In this document: in pieces, positions 46,057-57,810 of the stretch
Numbering within the stretch: the first letter of the stretch is position 1
How the letters are laid out: each line of letters begins with the position of its first letter
DNA from: Trissonchulus latispiculum
Taxonomy: Eukaryota > Nematoda > Enoplea > Enoplida > Ironidae
Assembly (NCBI GenBank): GCA_030248195.1
Contig: JASAND010015513.1
Coordinates: forward strand, 1-64,000
Direction: 5' to 3'
Length of the DNA stretch: 64,000 bases
Notes under the pieces: generated by a model
Seen by the model: the letters and a program-made list of their open reading frames with translations, nothing else
The model's database searches: none
Told to the model about the DNA's origin: nothing
Made by a program: the position numbers and the translations under genes

Positions 46057-47301
46057 TGAAATTTTTGGTAGACAAGACGGTGCCGCAGGATCAGAAATTG
46101 TTCAATTATATACGTAAACATTCGGGTAATTATGAAGTTGAAAATGGGCTTTTGTACAGGTTTTTGCTTTCGCATAAGGGAGAAAAGAGGAAAAATTCAC
46201 CTCGCTTAGTTTTTGTTCCTCAAGGGTGTCATCATTATGTTTTGAAGGAGTGTCACGACGAACTTTTGGGAGGTTGTCATAATGGGAAAGCGAAAATGTT
46301 CGGGGTTGCCGCCAGAAAATACTACGGGGAAACTTTGGCTACTGATTGTGATACGTACAGGCGTGTCCGGTATGTGCGGCTTGTAACCCGGGTCCGATGA
46401 AGCCTCAGGCTTATCTCAAAAATTTTGCCCCAGTGGAGGCACCATTTGAGAGGCTGTCCATGGATGTGATGCACGCCCCTACCACCCGGCAGGGCAATTG
46501 TAGAGTTTTGGTGATTGTTGACTTTTTCACGAGATGGGGTTGGGCATTTGCCATGAAAAATGAGCAAACTTCGACGATTGCGAAAATTTATGCCGAAAAC
46601 ATTGTGGCAGTACATGGGCCACCGCGTGAGATTTTGACAGATAGAGGTACCCCGTTCTGTTCGGCTCTTTTAACTGATTTGTGTCAACTTATGGGTACAA
46701 AAAGGTTCGGACGACCGCCTATCATCCCCAATCCAACGGGGCGTGCGAACGGCTTAACGGGACTATCAAGCGTATGTTGAGAAAGTCAATGTATGGTTTT
46801 CGAAGAGGGTGGGATGAGTTGTTGCCCTGGGTTTTGTTTGCGTATCGGGCAGCCCCTCACGCCTCCACTGGGGAATCTCCATACTATCTCCTCTTTGGAC
46901 GCGACCCTCGGTTGTTTTCAGACAATTTTTTGACTACTCCTGCTCCGCGAATTCGAGATTTCAATACTGATTATGTTCAAGTCTTGCGAGATTGTTTGAA
47001 ATACACAAGACAGTTAGTGACGGAGCATATGAGACAAGTTTTACAGAAAAGAAAGGACGCGTACGATAGCAAAGTCCGAGTGGTCGAGTACAAGGTCGGG
47101 ATGCTAGTATGGAAAGACGTCTCTCAAGCGAATATCCCGAAAGGTACAAGCCGCAAGTACCTGCCTGTATTTGAGGGACCCTTCCGGGTCACAAAAATTA
47201 TATCTCCTACTAATTGTAAAATCCAATCGACGCTGCGTACTGATCCTCCGGCAGAAAATATCCATGTGAACCGGCTGAAACCGTTCTACCAAGACAAATA
47301 G
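46053..47301 (+). pseudogene. Ty3/gypsy integrase
   Basis: Overlaps the RT stop by 4 bases. The zinc-binding N-terminus (ECHDELLGGCHNGKAK, 46248-46295) is altered: a Cys stands near where the second His is expected. The CX2C pair (CPVC) appears only after a frame change near 46365. The core has LSMDVMHAPT (first Asp) and EILTDRGTPF (second Asp). A second frame change near 46690-46720 leads to TTAYHPQSNGACERLNGTIK with the catalytic Glu. The C-terminal chromatin-tethering-type module FEGPFRVTKIISPTNCKI resembles a GPY/F domain. DDE residues are all present but in three frames. Confidence 0.87.
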
Positions 47302-48174
47302 TTCCCCCCTCCCCCCCATCGGTTGTGTCATTCGTATATGTTGTATTTTGTGTCCCTACCTATGTATTTATATCAAATTTGTCGTTTCTACACTCTTACT
47401 TTTATCATTGATTCTTAGGTCCTTGCTACCTATTTCCCAGACCTTTATGCCTCGAGTATTTAAAATTTTGTCGATTTTTGTGTATCATTGGAATAAATCA
47501 TAACTATAGTTCTTGAATTTTCGGGTTAAATTTTCTTCGTTACTCTCAAATTTTTAGTGATTCTAAAACTTCAAATTTTCAATGTTTGTAACATTCGTTA
47601 AGGTCATTTTTCTCACTTTTCTTTAATTTTCGTGTCCCCTTCACTATTGCCGTATCCGTATGTTGTGACTTGTTCTTTTCTTGTTTTAGCTGCCTGATCT
47701 TTTTTTATTTTAGTATCTTACATCCGTTTGTTTTTAACACTGTATACGTATATAACTTACGTGTGTGATCTCACTCCTTGTTTCGTGTTTCACTTACTTT
47801 TTATGTTTTAGGCGCGTTAATTTCTGTTGTGTCTGACTTTCCGTCTTGTGGTGTGGTGTAGCTGTGGTGAAATTCTGGTGGTCCTAGATATTGGTTGTTA
47901 GGTGCTATCAGGGAATCGGGTACCACCCGTGCTTTTGTCAGGACTTTCAAGACTGTTCCAACGATTCGGATTGGTTGCGTAAAACTTTGTACTGTAAAAG
48001 TTGTGTACTTACGTATTTGTTTCACTGTGTAGCCTTGCTTGTTGGTACGTACGTATAACGGAAGGTCCAAGATATAGCATGAGTGACTGAGACCTTGTTG
48101 GTGATTTTTGAGAGTATTTGAAATTTTGACGTTCTAGTAGTTTTTCTGAAATTTCTGGTTGCGTTTCGTGATGA
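47302..48174 (+). other. T-rich spacer after pol
   Basis: Pyrimidine-rich on the plus strand, starting with a C-rich tract; no ORF in the sense direction. It could contain an untranslated leader for the next ORF or degraded LTR material. No repeat of the 5' sequence found in it. Confidence 0.4.
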
Positions 48175-50936
48175 GTGAACCAAAACGTCGTCGCAAATCT
48201 CCGAATCCGCAGAGGTCAGGACATCTTTTGGGGGGGTGTTACCTGGGATCGGGGTCCCTATACGTCGAGTTCTACGCCAGCCCAGGAGGCTCAGGAGTCT
48301 GAGCACGTCGCATCTGGTGCAGAGGGTACGCCCTCGGGGGCATCGGCGTCAAGTTCTGTGCAGATAATTTCCAGTTCTCGTTCTTCAAAGAAATCCAAAA
48401 AGCAGGAAACACAGGCGAAAACTTCGACGTATCCTCCTTATCCACTGCAACAGTTACAGCTTCGTTTGGATACGTATCGGGTTTATACGCCCATTTTGCA
48501 AGATGAGGCCTCACGGCAAAAGTTACAACAGTATCAGTCTATGCTGGAAAATTTCTGTCATCCTGACCAGCGGTTTCCTGAAGCTATTGTGATTGTTTCA
48601 ACTATGAATGATTTGTATGCGTGGATTCCAGAAATTTTTGAAATGGCAGTTTCATCCGGGTTTTGTGCATTGTCCTTTCAGAAAACGTACAGAAATTTTA
48701 TGCATCACGAGTCAGATCATTCTGTCTCGGCCCTTTCTATTGCAGTTCCAGAGGATCTGCAGGCTTTCACGCACGATGGCAATTTTCCAACTTTGCCGCC
48801 AAATCATCCCAATTCCCCAATGTTAAAATTTTTGTGTTTTTGATTCATGCTATCTACTTGGGAGCACGTCGCATCTAGTGCAGAGGGTACGCCCTCGGGG
48901 GCATCGGCGTCAAGTTCTGTGCAGATAATTTCCAGTTCTCGTTCTTCAAAGAAATCCAAAAAGCAGGAAACACAGACGAAAACTTCGACGTATCCTCCTT
49001 ATCCACTGCAACAGTTACAGCTTCGTTTGGATACGTATCGGGTTTATACGCCCATTTTGCAAGATGAGGCCTCACGGCAAAAGTTACAACAGTATCAGTC
49101 TATGCTGGAAAATTTCTGTCATCCTGACCAGTGGTTTCCTGAAGCTATTGTGATTGTTTCAACTATGAATGATTTGTATGCGTGGATTCCAGAAATTTTT
49201 GAAATGGCAGTTCCATCCGGGTTTTGTGCATTGTCCTTTCAGAAAACGTACAGAAATTTTATGCATCACGAGTCAGATCATTCTGTCTCGGCCCTTTCTA
49301 TTGCAGTTCCAGAGGATCTGCAGGCTTTCACGCACGCCATTGATGGCAATTTTCCAACTTTGCCGCCAAATCATCCCAATTCCCCAATGTTAAAATTTTT
49401 GTGTTTTTGATTCATGCTATCTACTTGGACGTCCCGTCTTGGTCACTGATTCGCTATGCGTTTCAGCCGTTGTTGTACAATGCACCTTATCCTGTGTTTG
49501 CGGTCCAGGGACTTGAGACCACTCGCAAGGTGCTGGCGGGGGTGAGAGTTGATGCTCGAAACTGCATTGTTGATTTGTCAAAATACGTGAATTTTATGGC
49601 TGCTCGTTCCGAAAAGAAAGTTTTTCAAAATCGGGATGAAATGGCTAAAGCTGGCCCGCACCTCTGGGGCAATGCGAGTGGTCCGTGTGGTCCGCCTGCG
49701 TCGGGACGGCCAGAAAGGGGTTTCCGTGGTTTGCGGAAAATGTGTTGCGTTACCCGCCGAAATTGTTTCGTTCTTTTGAATCGACTCCAAAGGTGTTTTC
49801 GCCATTTCCGCAGCGGGACGAAATTAAGTGGGCAGCTGACGGCGCGCGAGATACGATAGCGGTGATTCAGGTCACAAATTTGATTGATCCCCTTGAAATT
49901 TCAGATTTTCAGTTTTTGTTGAAAACCAGAGCTTATGCACAGTACGGGAATCAGAAGAGCATAGATAAGCTGTGCGAAAGTTCTTTGAATTATCGAAGTA
50001 CGCTGAAATTGTGGCGTGGCGAGATCCTCCGACCACACCTCGGGGTAAAAATATTCAGATCAAATTTATGCTTGTGGCGGACGCGCAAACTCATCGGCCT
50101 GACGCGCTTCCCTCTATCGAAATTTTGTCCAAGCAAATTTTTGTTGAGGCTACTCAGCGGGTGGACCCGCCTCTGCGTGTGGCCACCACCGGTGAACCTC
50201 GTTTGCCCCCTGCGCCTCGACAACCGCCCCTGAAGATGGATCATCTTCTGGAGGCGTTCGCGGAGGGCTAGTCGGGGAGCCAATCGGAGAGTCAGTCGGA
50301 GAGTCAGGCGGAACCTCGTGAAACTACATCTCCAGATATGTGGTGGGACGATAGTCAGGACCCAGTGGAAGTGTTGGAACCGGAAGCGGCTGCTCGTGCA
50401 GTTGACGGGGTCGGGGATGTCCCCCAGACTCCTCCAACTTCACAGTCAGATCAGCAGTCGGAACCTATGGATCACGAAGTGGCTCAGCTGCCGCCGCGTT
50501 CTTCTGAACCTGAGCAGGTGGGGTCCGCCGATGCGGTTCCCGGTGAAGCGGTTCAGCCTCTGCTACAGGATCCTGCGGAGCCGGCTGTTGCTTTTCAGAT
50601 GGACGTCAGTTCAGCGACTTTTTTGAGTGGGTCGGCGCCTCTAGTGATTTCGGAATCGGCCGGTTCGGGGGACGTGGCTCTTGGTGAAAGATCGGGAGTG
50701 GATCCTGGTTTGGACCCGGGAGCTACCCCCCCCGGTCGCGGCCGGTTTGGCGGAATCACCGGCGTCGCACCTTGGGGGCCCCTCGGCCGCGTCAACTCCT
50801 GTGGTCCTGACTTTTGGCCATCTAGTTGCAAGGGACTTCATGAGCACTCCTATGGGGTATTACCCACAACCTGACATACCTCCGCCGACAACAACTCCCC
50901 CACCGAACCCTGAGTCTCGGGTGCTGGACTGGTAGT
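48175..50936 (+). pseudogene. Third ORF of the Ty3 element, function unknown
   Basis: I recognise no domain. The coding region is built of sense-strand frames 48175-48843, 48847-49410, 49401-49859, 49685-50233, 49972-50274 and 50338-50874, evidently one gene of some 700 residues broken by frameshifts (including one at a T run near 49400) and a duplication. Order: Ser/Lys-rich N-terminus (SSRSSKKSKKQETQ), a helical Gln/Leu segment (PLQQLQLRLDTYR), a globular part with FCHPDQRFPEAIVIVSTMND, WIPEIFEMAV and KTYRNFMHHESD, then ALPSIEILSKQIFVEATQRV, then an acidic Pro/Ser-rich tail. It lies in the position where env or an accessory gene sits in some Ty3 elements, but there is no signal peptide or membrane segment, arguing against an envelope. 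Composition matches the gag-pol part. An unrelated host gene is possible. Confidence 0.5.
48301..49428 (+). repeat. Tandem duplication, 561-bp unit
   Basis: 48301-48861 is repeated at 48862-49428, differing by a handful of substitutions and one 6-base insertion (GCCATT at about 49338). The join shares the short sequence ACTTGG. 561 is divisible by three, but each unit ends in a stop from the T-run frameshift. High identity means a recent event. Confidence 0.92.
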
Positions 50937-51515
50937 TTTTGAGATTAGCTTTTGGCCTGTATCCTCAAGTTACACGAACTACGTTTTTACTGCAGTTACA
51001 ACCTGGTACACACCTCATGACTAATCAAATTTTACTTAATTTAGTATCAACGAACAGCTTCCTTGCATTTAGTTACAGTTACGAACATCCACCGCATGAA
51101 TCAAATGGTTGACGTTGTGAAAAGTACCGTTCAGGGTTTTTTATTCTTTATCATTTTGTGAGCACCACTAATGTACCGCAACTCAACCCCAATTACGTAC
51201 TAGTGAGTCCAAACCTGTGCCTAACCATTTTCTATGTTATGTGTAATGAAGTATCTGCCACAGGCAATTGCGGCAGATTCAAGGTGTTATAAAGCGATTA
51301 AGTGAAACAAAAAGTTGTGTATTGTGCTATATTTTGTATACTCGCTGATCTTCTCAAAGAAGTTTTTCTACTAAATATAGTGACATTGGCACTGGGTCAC
51401 TAAATTCCAAATTTACTCTCTTAAGGTAGCACGCGGCAGCACGATGGAGCGGATTTTAAATATAAAAAACGCTTCATTTCAGTAACCTGTAGCTGTATTT
51501 AAAGTTTCATCAACC
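50937..51515. other. No gene recognised
   Basis: AT-rich flank between the Ty3 element and the innexin-like sequence. I expected a 3' LTR here but found no match to the 5' side. Confidence 0.4.
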
Positions 51516-52318
51516 ATGTTGTTTTCACACTCTATGCCGAGTCTACGTTGGTGGTTCACTTGGCGCAATAGACATGCTGATTTTGGAGCTATGCTGGTGG
51601 ATGGATTTACAATACCAGTCCTAGTACTAGTGGCGTCACTCATGTTAGCGGGTCAGACTATAGGAGATTTCATGTCCTGTCAGATTCCTTCCCAGGTGAC
51701 CGTACCGGTGGTAAAATATTTTCTAGATATTTGCTTTTTCAAAGCTAACCTGCCGGACTCCTGTATCAAAATTGGGGGGAAAAATTCGATGTCCACATTT
51801 ATCCTTACATGGGATTTATCGTTATGTTTCTGACCATATTACTGTATTTTCCCGGAGCCATCTGGAATTACGCTACCAAAAATGGGATGATCTGGACATG
51901 AAAGATCCCGAACAGTTAGTAAAACTGGAGTGTAAAAACGTTTATTATAAAGTTTTCGTTTCCTGCAAACTTTTTTACTGTAGCAATAATCGTTTGCGAG
52001 CTAATTTTAGTTGGTGTATCTGTTTATTCTGTATTTGTAAATACGTTTTCCTTAGACTATAGTTTATTCCCTGTTGAAGTGAAATGCGGTGTACCAATGT
52101 ACAGTTTTGAAAGTGTTAATATTCAATACATAATGTGCTTATTACCACTAAACTTTGTTATTCAAAATTTGTCGTTGTATACTTTGTTTGGTTGTGCATT
52201 TTATTATTACTCTTTTTTTACGTTGTACTATTTAATCAGACATTGTATGTTTACAGACATTGGACTGATTTTGTACTTACAGACTTCGTTTCGAGCTACG
52301 CGTCCTGAAACTATTTAG
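51516..52318 (+). pseudogene. Innexin-like gap-junction protein, broken
   Basis: Four membrane segments in innexin order. TM1 VLVLVASLMLAGQTIG is followed by MSCQIPSQ and later DICFF, giving the conserved extracellular-loop cysteines and the basic-proline context (innexins: CWVP). TM2 is IYPYMGFIVMFLTILLYFPG (frame 2), matching the YYQWV-P region. TM3 is around 51965-52040 ending NTFSLDYSLF. Loop 2 has KCGVP and IMCLLPLN, equivalent to the TLCD and QCVLPIN blocks. TM4 is FGCAFYYYSFFTLYYLI. Breaks: a frame change at the G/A run near 51775-51785, and stops at 51898 and 51920. The intracellular loop is very short. A very small intron is an alternative to decay. Innexins form gap junctions in protostomes. 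Confidence 0.55.
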
Positions 52319-52748
52319 TTGATTATGTACATAATATTAAGCAAATTGTTTGGCTTTTATATGTACATATTAAAACTAGCTTTTTTTGCACAAGTAGCTA
52401 AACGTCGGAAGGGGGGTGGAGGCATTGTTACTTTTCATTTAGCTACTCTTTCTGCTACAACGAGAAATTATGCGGGCTCGTGTAGTCCCAAACTTTCGCA
52501 AAAACTTTGGAGTGTAGAATAAAGACTAGTTGCTCGCTACATAAAGACTCTACACGTAGCTCTTGTAACGACATGAAAGCAATGTGCATGGGTATTGACG
52601 TTCCAAGCAAATTAGCGAAAAGGTGTGAAGCGAAAACAAACATTTGCCTCTCAAGTTCCAGTTTCTGCTTTACCAACACGACTTACCCATAGAACTAGAA
52701 AATAACTTTTCGAAGTAAACACACTCTGCTGCAAATTTATTATCTTCT
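52319..52748. other. No gene recognised
   Basis: Contains a purine tract GGAAGGGGGGTGGAGG at about 52408, but no flanking LTR structure could be shown. Confidence 0.35.
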
Positions 52749-53772
52749 TTGAACTTGTCAGGCTCTGTGGCAAATGCAGCCATCGGTCATTCTAGTAATT
52801 CTGGCTCGAAATTTCCTTTTACGACAGGCATCGCTCAGCCTCATTCCAGCGGTCAACAACCATCTCTTTCTCCAGCTGGTACTCTGCCGTTAGACACAGT
52901 TTCAGCTGGCAACTCTCTGTTTTTGCAGGAATCTGATAATGCTACGATTCTTAGCTCTCCATTGTGACCACTGACAGTTCTCCGGTATAGCCCATGTTGA
53001 ATGCAAATCGCCCTGCTCTTCAAAACACAGCTACAGGATCATTTGCATCTAACGGAAGGACCGCGGTTAACGTTACTCCATTACCAGACCCGTCCACTGC
53101 ATCATCATCTTCAGCTAGCACTACACTACATGCGCTGTTTGTCAGGAGTATTTTCGCCAAATGCTCAGCTCATATCGGCTTCCGAATAACACGAATGTGG
53201 TAATCGATGTAAGTTAATGCTCCTAGTTCCAGTTTGACTCATAATTTTCAGATTTTGAATGTATATGAAACATTCTTAGCAAGAAGGGCAGGCAATCAAC
53301 TAAACGTTATTACTTCAAATCTACAGTTACGCATTTGAACTAATTGAAAGCAAGAAGGTGTCTACTAACTTCCTTCAAATGTAACATATTTTAGGAAGAA
53401 ATTGAAACCTTATGAAACCTTATTGTTAACCTTAACCCAAGCACATTTTCTGTTTTAAGATCAAGAATTCTAGGTTGTTGTTTGAAGATTTTATGCGTTG
53501 CTATTTTGTTCCAGACTACGAATGATCAGCTATCCCTGACCAGTCAAGATTCGGCGAATCCTTTGTTTTTGGATATCGTTCGTCATCAAGGACGTGATCT
53601 TTTCGCGCATTACGCACCAGCCTTTTTGAATGAGTGCCAGATAACTCATTAGCAGTACTCAGGGTTTGGATATGGAATCAGTAGTGGACGGCATACTCAA
53701 TTTTGGGAATACGGTAGAGGAAGAGGGCGGGGTCGTCGAGGAGGCCGCTCTGATTTACCTTTTCACTGTTGA
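52749..53772 (+). CDS. Possible two-exon gene fragment, RG-rich C-terminus
   Basis: Not recognised. 52749-52967 and 52994-53208 encode Ser/Thr/Pro/Asn-rich low-complexity protein in two frames. A consensus donor GTAAGT stands at 53209 and a good acceptor TTTTGTTCCAG ends at 53514, so a 306-bp intron would join ...NNTNVVID in phase 0 to TTNDQLSLTSQD. The second exon runs to a stop at 53770-53772 and ends in GRGRGRGRRGGRS, an RG/RGG box common in RNA-binding proteins, but has one in-frame TAG near 53650. Frame changes in exon 1 and this stop suggest decay or further introns. The case rests on the splice sites with matching phase and the RG box. Confidence 0.3.
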
Positions 53773-55060
53773 ATACAACTAACTTTTTCCTGAAGCTTTT
53801 CCTTGTTGTGCAGTGTATGTGCTCAGTTCGTGCAATCCTGTGAATATCTTCTATTATGTTTGACTGTGCAAAACATAATATGGGACATTTCTACTATTAT
53901 GCAAGGAACCATTTATTTCATGGTGTGGTACTCTGAATCGCGGGTAACTTTATGTGTTCTATTAAACGTGGCTTTTTAAAATGTTGATTTGTAAATTAAT
54001 GTATCACAGCAGAAACGACTAAGTGTGATACGAGATATTCAATTTGGTTGATATTTCTTAACATAGTGCTAGGGAGCTGTAGACGATAATGCGACTACAA
54101 TCCTAATACCAACATTTAACACTAATTTATTAATCCAAATTACCTCGTAGACTTATAATGCTGCGGTTTAGTCCTGGAAACTAAATTCGAGGCGATGGAT
54201 ATACCCTGGCTGAATCCAAATATCCCTAGACTGAAGGACTAATTTAACCCCTATCCTAGTAAAAAGATTGGTGATCTGTGGATTAATCATTTACTTTCAG
54301 TAGCCCCACAAAGTGCTGACTATCCTTACTGTTTATCCCTACCATGGTAGGAGGGATTAATCCCACAACCCCTAAAAATAAATCCCAATCCACCTAAAAC
54401 AAATTGCAAGAGCTGGCATCTCAGCGGGGTAGATTAGGGGGATTAGTAGGATTTAGCTGAGGCTGAGGGACCAACTTTTGCAATTTCCTACTACTTGCAA
54501 AGAAATGAAAATATACCTAATGTCAATGGTTTATTTCGAGGTTACCTTTGTGTCTTCAAGAAAAGTTCAGTTCTTACGTTGGGTTAGAGTGGGCGGGCTG
54601 TGCCGGAAACTCCGTCCAAATCCTTCCGTATACTGATTGGGCTCCAATTTATATTTCGCATCTGGAAACTGTTTGGTCGATCAAAGTAATGGCCAAGTAA
54701 AGTCCATACTAAAGTTTAGTTTAGTAGAGCGCGCGTAGGTTAGGGGAGGAGTTGCATCGCACACCGCGTACTAAACCAGCAGTCTTCCAGGCAAAGATTT
54801 ACGTTTATTTCCAATCGTGCAAACTACGTACATTTCGAAATGTACAACTGGATCAACAGCGGAAGCTGACTGGATCAACAATTGAAGCTGGATATACAAA
54901 TAAACATTCCAAGTGCAAATGCAAATAAAATGTGCAGTTCAAAATACAATTTCAAGAACATGAAACCTTATGAATTTCGGATTGCTTCAACTCAATGAGC
55001 AATAACAGACAACATATACTTCCAGTGGATTTGTCATATTTGTTACCTTTCCTTGACATT
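53773..55060. other. No gene recognised
   Basis: Intergenic. 54130-54460 has several TAATCC/GGATTA motifs; otherwise nothing. Confidence 0.4.
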
Positions 55061-55065
55061 TTTTT

Positions 55066-55140
55066 TCGGCCACCTCCCCCCAGTTGGTATTCCGGTTAGG
55101 GGTAGTGTTTTCCAATTTCGTCTGGGGTGGGGGAGTGCTG
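55066..55140. repeat. About 75-bp dispersed repeat, copy 1
   Basis: CCAGTTGGTATTCCGGTTAG and flanks match the inverted sequence at 57370-57448. Its class is unknown; it gives rise to look-alike short ORFs in both places. Confidence 0.6.
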
Positions 55141-55815
55141 ACACTGAATAACTGCATAAGCAGTTAGCCCAGGTGTTCTCCATGGCTATCAGTACGTCTA
55201 TCACTTTCACTGTGATGGAAGTACCGTGATAGCTCAAGGTGGCCATCCCTTGCACAATCTCGGTTAATCGCGTTAAAAAGGGGGATGTCTAGAGGGCTCC
55301 ATGCTGGCGCCGGACTGAACAAAGATCAGAGTTGATCATTTGTTCATTTTCGGATCCTATGGATCCAAACTTTCGTGTTTGTGGGCAATGGATACATAGC
55401 TTACCTTCTCACCTATGATTGACCTGTGCTAGCGTCAGTAAGGATGTGCGAGTAAACAGTAACAGTAACTGAGTACCTACTATTATATTTATATTAATGC
55501 AGTTCTAGGAGCTTCGTCCAAAAGGAATATTGGCTTAGATACAAGCTGCATGTTTCCACACTTTAAACCGGTTTCACAATAATGTTGAAATCTACTAAGA
55601 TTCCTATTTCAAAATGATTGGAAAAACACGTTTTAGCAGGTTTCAGAGAAACCTGTTTGTAAGCCGCTTCCAGTCTGACGAAGACCCTAAATTGCATTAT
55701 ATTTTATTATTAAATAACAATTTTAACAATAAAAACAAAGGACAAACTTTTGGTTGGTGCTTACCGCTCGCCTAACCCCTGGTGAGCGAGGGGGGCTCCT
55801 ACATAGGTGATGTTG
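55141..55815. other. No gene recognised
   Basis: AT-rich; nothing supportable. Confidence 0.4.
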
Positions 55816-55912
55816 CTCTTGTTGCAGTTGTTGCTGTTGTTGCTGCTGTTGTTGCTGATGTTGTTGCTGTTGTTGTTTTGTTGTTGTTTTGTTGGTGTGT
55901 TGTGGCTGTTGT
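55816..55912. repeat. GTT/GCT trinucleotide tract
   Basis: Interrupted GTTGCT and GTT repeats. On the minus strand one frame would encode a poly-Gln run and another poly-Asn/Ser, but neither is joined to a recognisable protein, so I treat it as a microsatellite. Confidence 0.8.
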
Positions 55913-55937
55913 TCCAGGGGAATGGTGGGGGGATCCT

Positions 55938-56016
55938 TGAAGGGGATGGCTGCAAAGATGGTTTGAAATGATTCGAATTTGCAGAAAGACTGCAAATCTT
56001 TGCAGCCATCCCCTCC
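55938..56016. repeat. Inverted repeat, 18-bp perfect arms
   Basis: GGGGATGGCTGCAAAGAT pairs exactly with ATCTTTGCAGCCATCCCC about 45 bases on. Confidence 0.8.
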
Positions 56017-56715
56017 AAGCGTTAGGTGCGATCTCCTTGACAATTCGTTAAACAATTCCAGTGATTAATTATTTGATAGATTCAGCAATAACTATGTTGT
56101 CTTAAGATCTTATTACTTTGTTTAATTAGCTGTAATAAATCAATAGCAATGGGAAAATTTTAAGTTTTAATTTATGCAGTATCGCAGGCAAGCGACTCAG
56201 CGTAGTTCACTAACTTTCATATACTTTTCGTAAGAAAATACTTTGATATTTTTCAATTTTCCATGCAGAATGGCTAAAATGTAAGAGATACAGCACTCTT
56301 GACCACAGTAGTAAATGCAGCTACAATGTAGTTTACATTTGAGTGCAAATACTTTTATGAAGCCGGCTCCATTTTGCTACAGTATAGGTTCATTGTAGGC
56401 CCTATGTTTTCAATTTCAATAAAGAAACCACTACATTGTAATGCAAGTTACATTGTAATGTACCCAATTACACTGTAGTTACATTACAATGCAAAATATT
56501 CTGTGAAATTGAAAACCACAGTCAATGCATGAATGTATATCATAAAGTGTACGTTTTATGAGATAGGCCCCTGTTTCGGATAGGACTCCGTTCTTTTATG
56601 CTTACAAAGTTGTTGTAGCAATCTGCAAATTAGAATAGCGAGTCTGCCCCTGACTGCAACCCCTGTTCATATAACAGCATAAAGTCAGGGAGGAGAATTA
56701 ATAGAAAGAATTAGC
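56017..56715. other. No gene; short ACATTGTA-type repeats
   Basis: 56300-56500 contains several inverted and direct copies of TACATTGTAATG and CTACAATGTAG around AT-rich DNA, probably a decayed foldback. Confidence 0.4.
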
Positions 56716-56849
56716 AGTGAGCATATATGTCGTAGTTCAGTATGTAATTCAGTTCAGTTCGGAACTGAACTAGTCCAGTATGTAATTACTGGACTAGTTC
56801 ATTTCCGAACTGAACTGAATTACATACCAAACTACGACGTATACACTAT
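56716..56849. mobile_element. Small foldback element
   Basis: Arms containing ATGTAATTCAGTTCAGTTCG and its inverse, with inner pair ACTAGTCCAGTA and TACTGGACTAGT, make an almost complete 130-bp palindrome. Confidence 0.8.
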
Positions 56850-57369
56850 ACAGCTTAGCCTTAACCTTCAAAATAAAATATGTCAGTGTTTTGCCATTCC
56901 ACAACCGAAATTATCAGTGTCGGTTGAAAATGGGTCCTTTTTAATCGCTTATTCATATTTACGCCTATCCTACTTACGCATAATTGTTTTCAAAACTAAA
57001 ATTCCTACTTACCCCCTAATTCCTTATGTCAAAACTCACATTCCTACTTACGCCTAAAGAAGGTTTGCGCAAAACTCGGATTCCTACTTACGCCTAAAAT
57101 TACAGTGTCCACTTTCTGAATTTGTTCCAGTAGTTGTTTCAATTTTTCTTAGGACGGATTTACGTTATATGATTTAAATAGCAAAAATTTGCGACTGAGA
57201 TTTTCCAAAGCACACCTGAAATTTTTTAAATTTTATGAGTAGCTATGGGTGTATTTTTATTTGTAAGGGTATATTTTTTCAAGATGAAGCAAACAATTCG
57301 GAAGGGGAGTTCGTTTTCTTGAAGCTAACTTCAGCAAAACTTAACCAGTCAGTTATTCAGTGTCAGCAG

Positions 57370-57448
57370 CCCCACCACCCAGACAAAGTTCTAAAATCGC
57401 TGACACTACCTCTAACCGGCGTACCAACTGGGATGAGGTGGCTGTAAA
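57370..57448. repeat. About 75-bp dispersed repeat, copy 2
   Basis: Inverted relative to 55066-55140. Confidence 0.6.
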
Positions 57449-57536
57449 AAATTTGCTCAAATTTTGAATGCATGCTTTTCATCTGTTATCCGATTACTAA
57501 TAAAATTTTAAATTTTTAAGTATTTAAAGTTTCCAA

Positions 57537-57810
57537 GGGGGACCAAGGGAAACCAAAAATTTTTCGCCATCAATCTTGCTTCAACGTCGTATCCAGGATT
57601 TTATGGATCATAGAACACGAATTCTAAATGCTTTTTTCAATTTAGCATTTAGTTCAATATAAACTTATATCTTAAGCTTTCAACTTATAGCTTATACTGA
57701 ACTATGTAAACGCTGAACCGCGAAACTAGCTTCAAACTAGTTTTAGACGACCCAGAAAACCCATGTGTACAACATGTTAGCATGATCGATTTGTTGGTTC
57801 TCCTTGGTGT
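57537..57810. mobile_element. Diverged foldback FB4
   Basis: GGGGGACCAAGGGAAACC and the tip core ATATCTTAAGCTTTCAACTT place it in the FB1/FB2 family. The arms have diverged strongly from each other. Confidence 0.6.

Larger units (their letters stand above)
38039..50936 (+). mobile_element. Decayed Ty3/gypsy element with extra downstream ORF
   Basis: Primer site, long Pro-rich gag, zinc knuckle, protease, RT, RNase H and integrase with GPY/F-like end follow in Ty3/gypsy order, then about 0.9 kb of T-rich sequence and a further coding region of about 2.7 kb. A SINE interrupts the protease-RT linker. GC content is higher than in surrounding DNA. No 3' LTR found, so the right limit is set by the last ORF. 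Confidence 0.8.

Noticed and set aside
52408..52432. Purine tract followed by TGTTAC as polypurine tract and 3' LTR start of the Ty3 element
   Set aside because: No sequence matching it is found near the primer site at 38 kb, and the innexin-like fragment lies in between.
55723..56055. 110-codon frame with a poly-Gln run (minus)
   Set aside because: The run arises from a GTT/GCT microsatellite, and a second frame over the same bases gives poly-Asn. No flanking protein homology.
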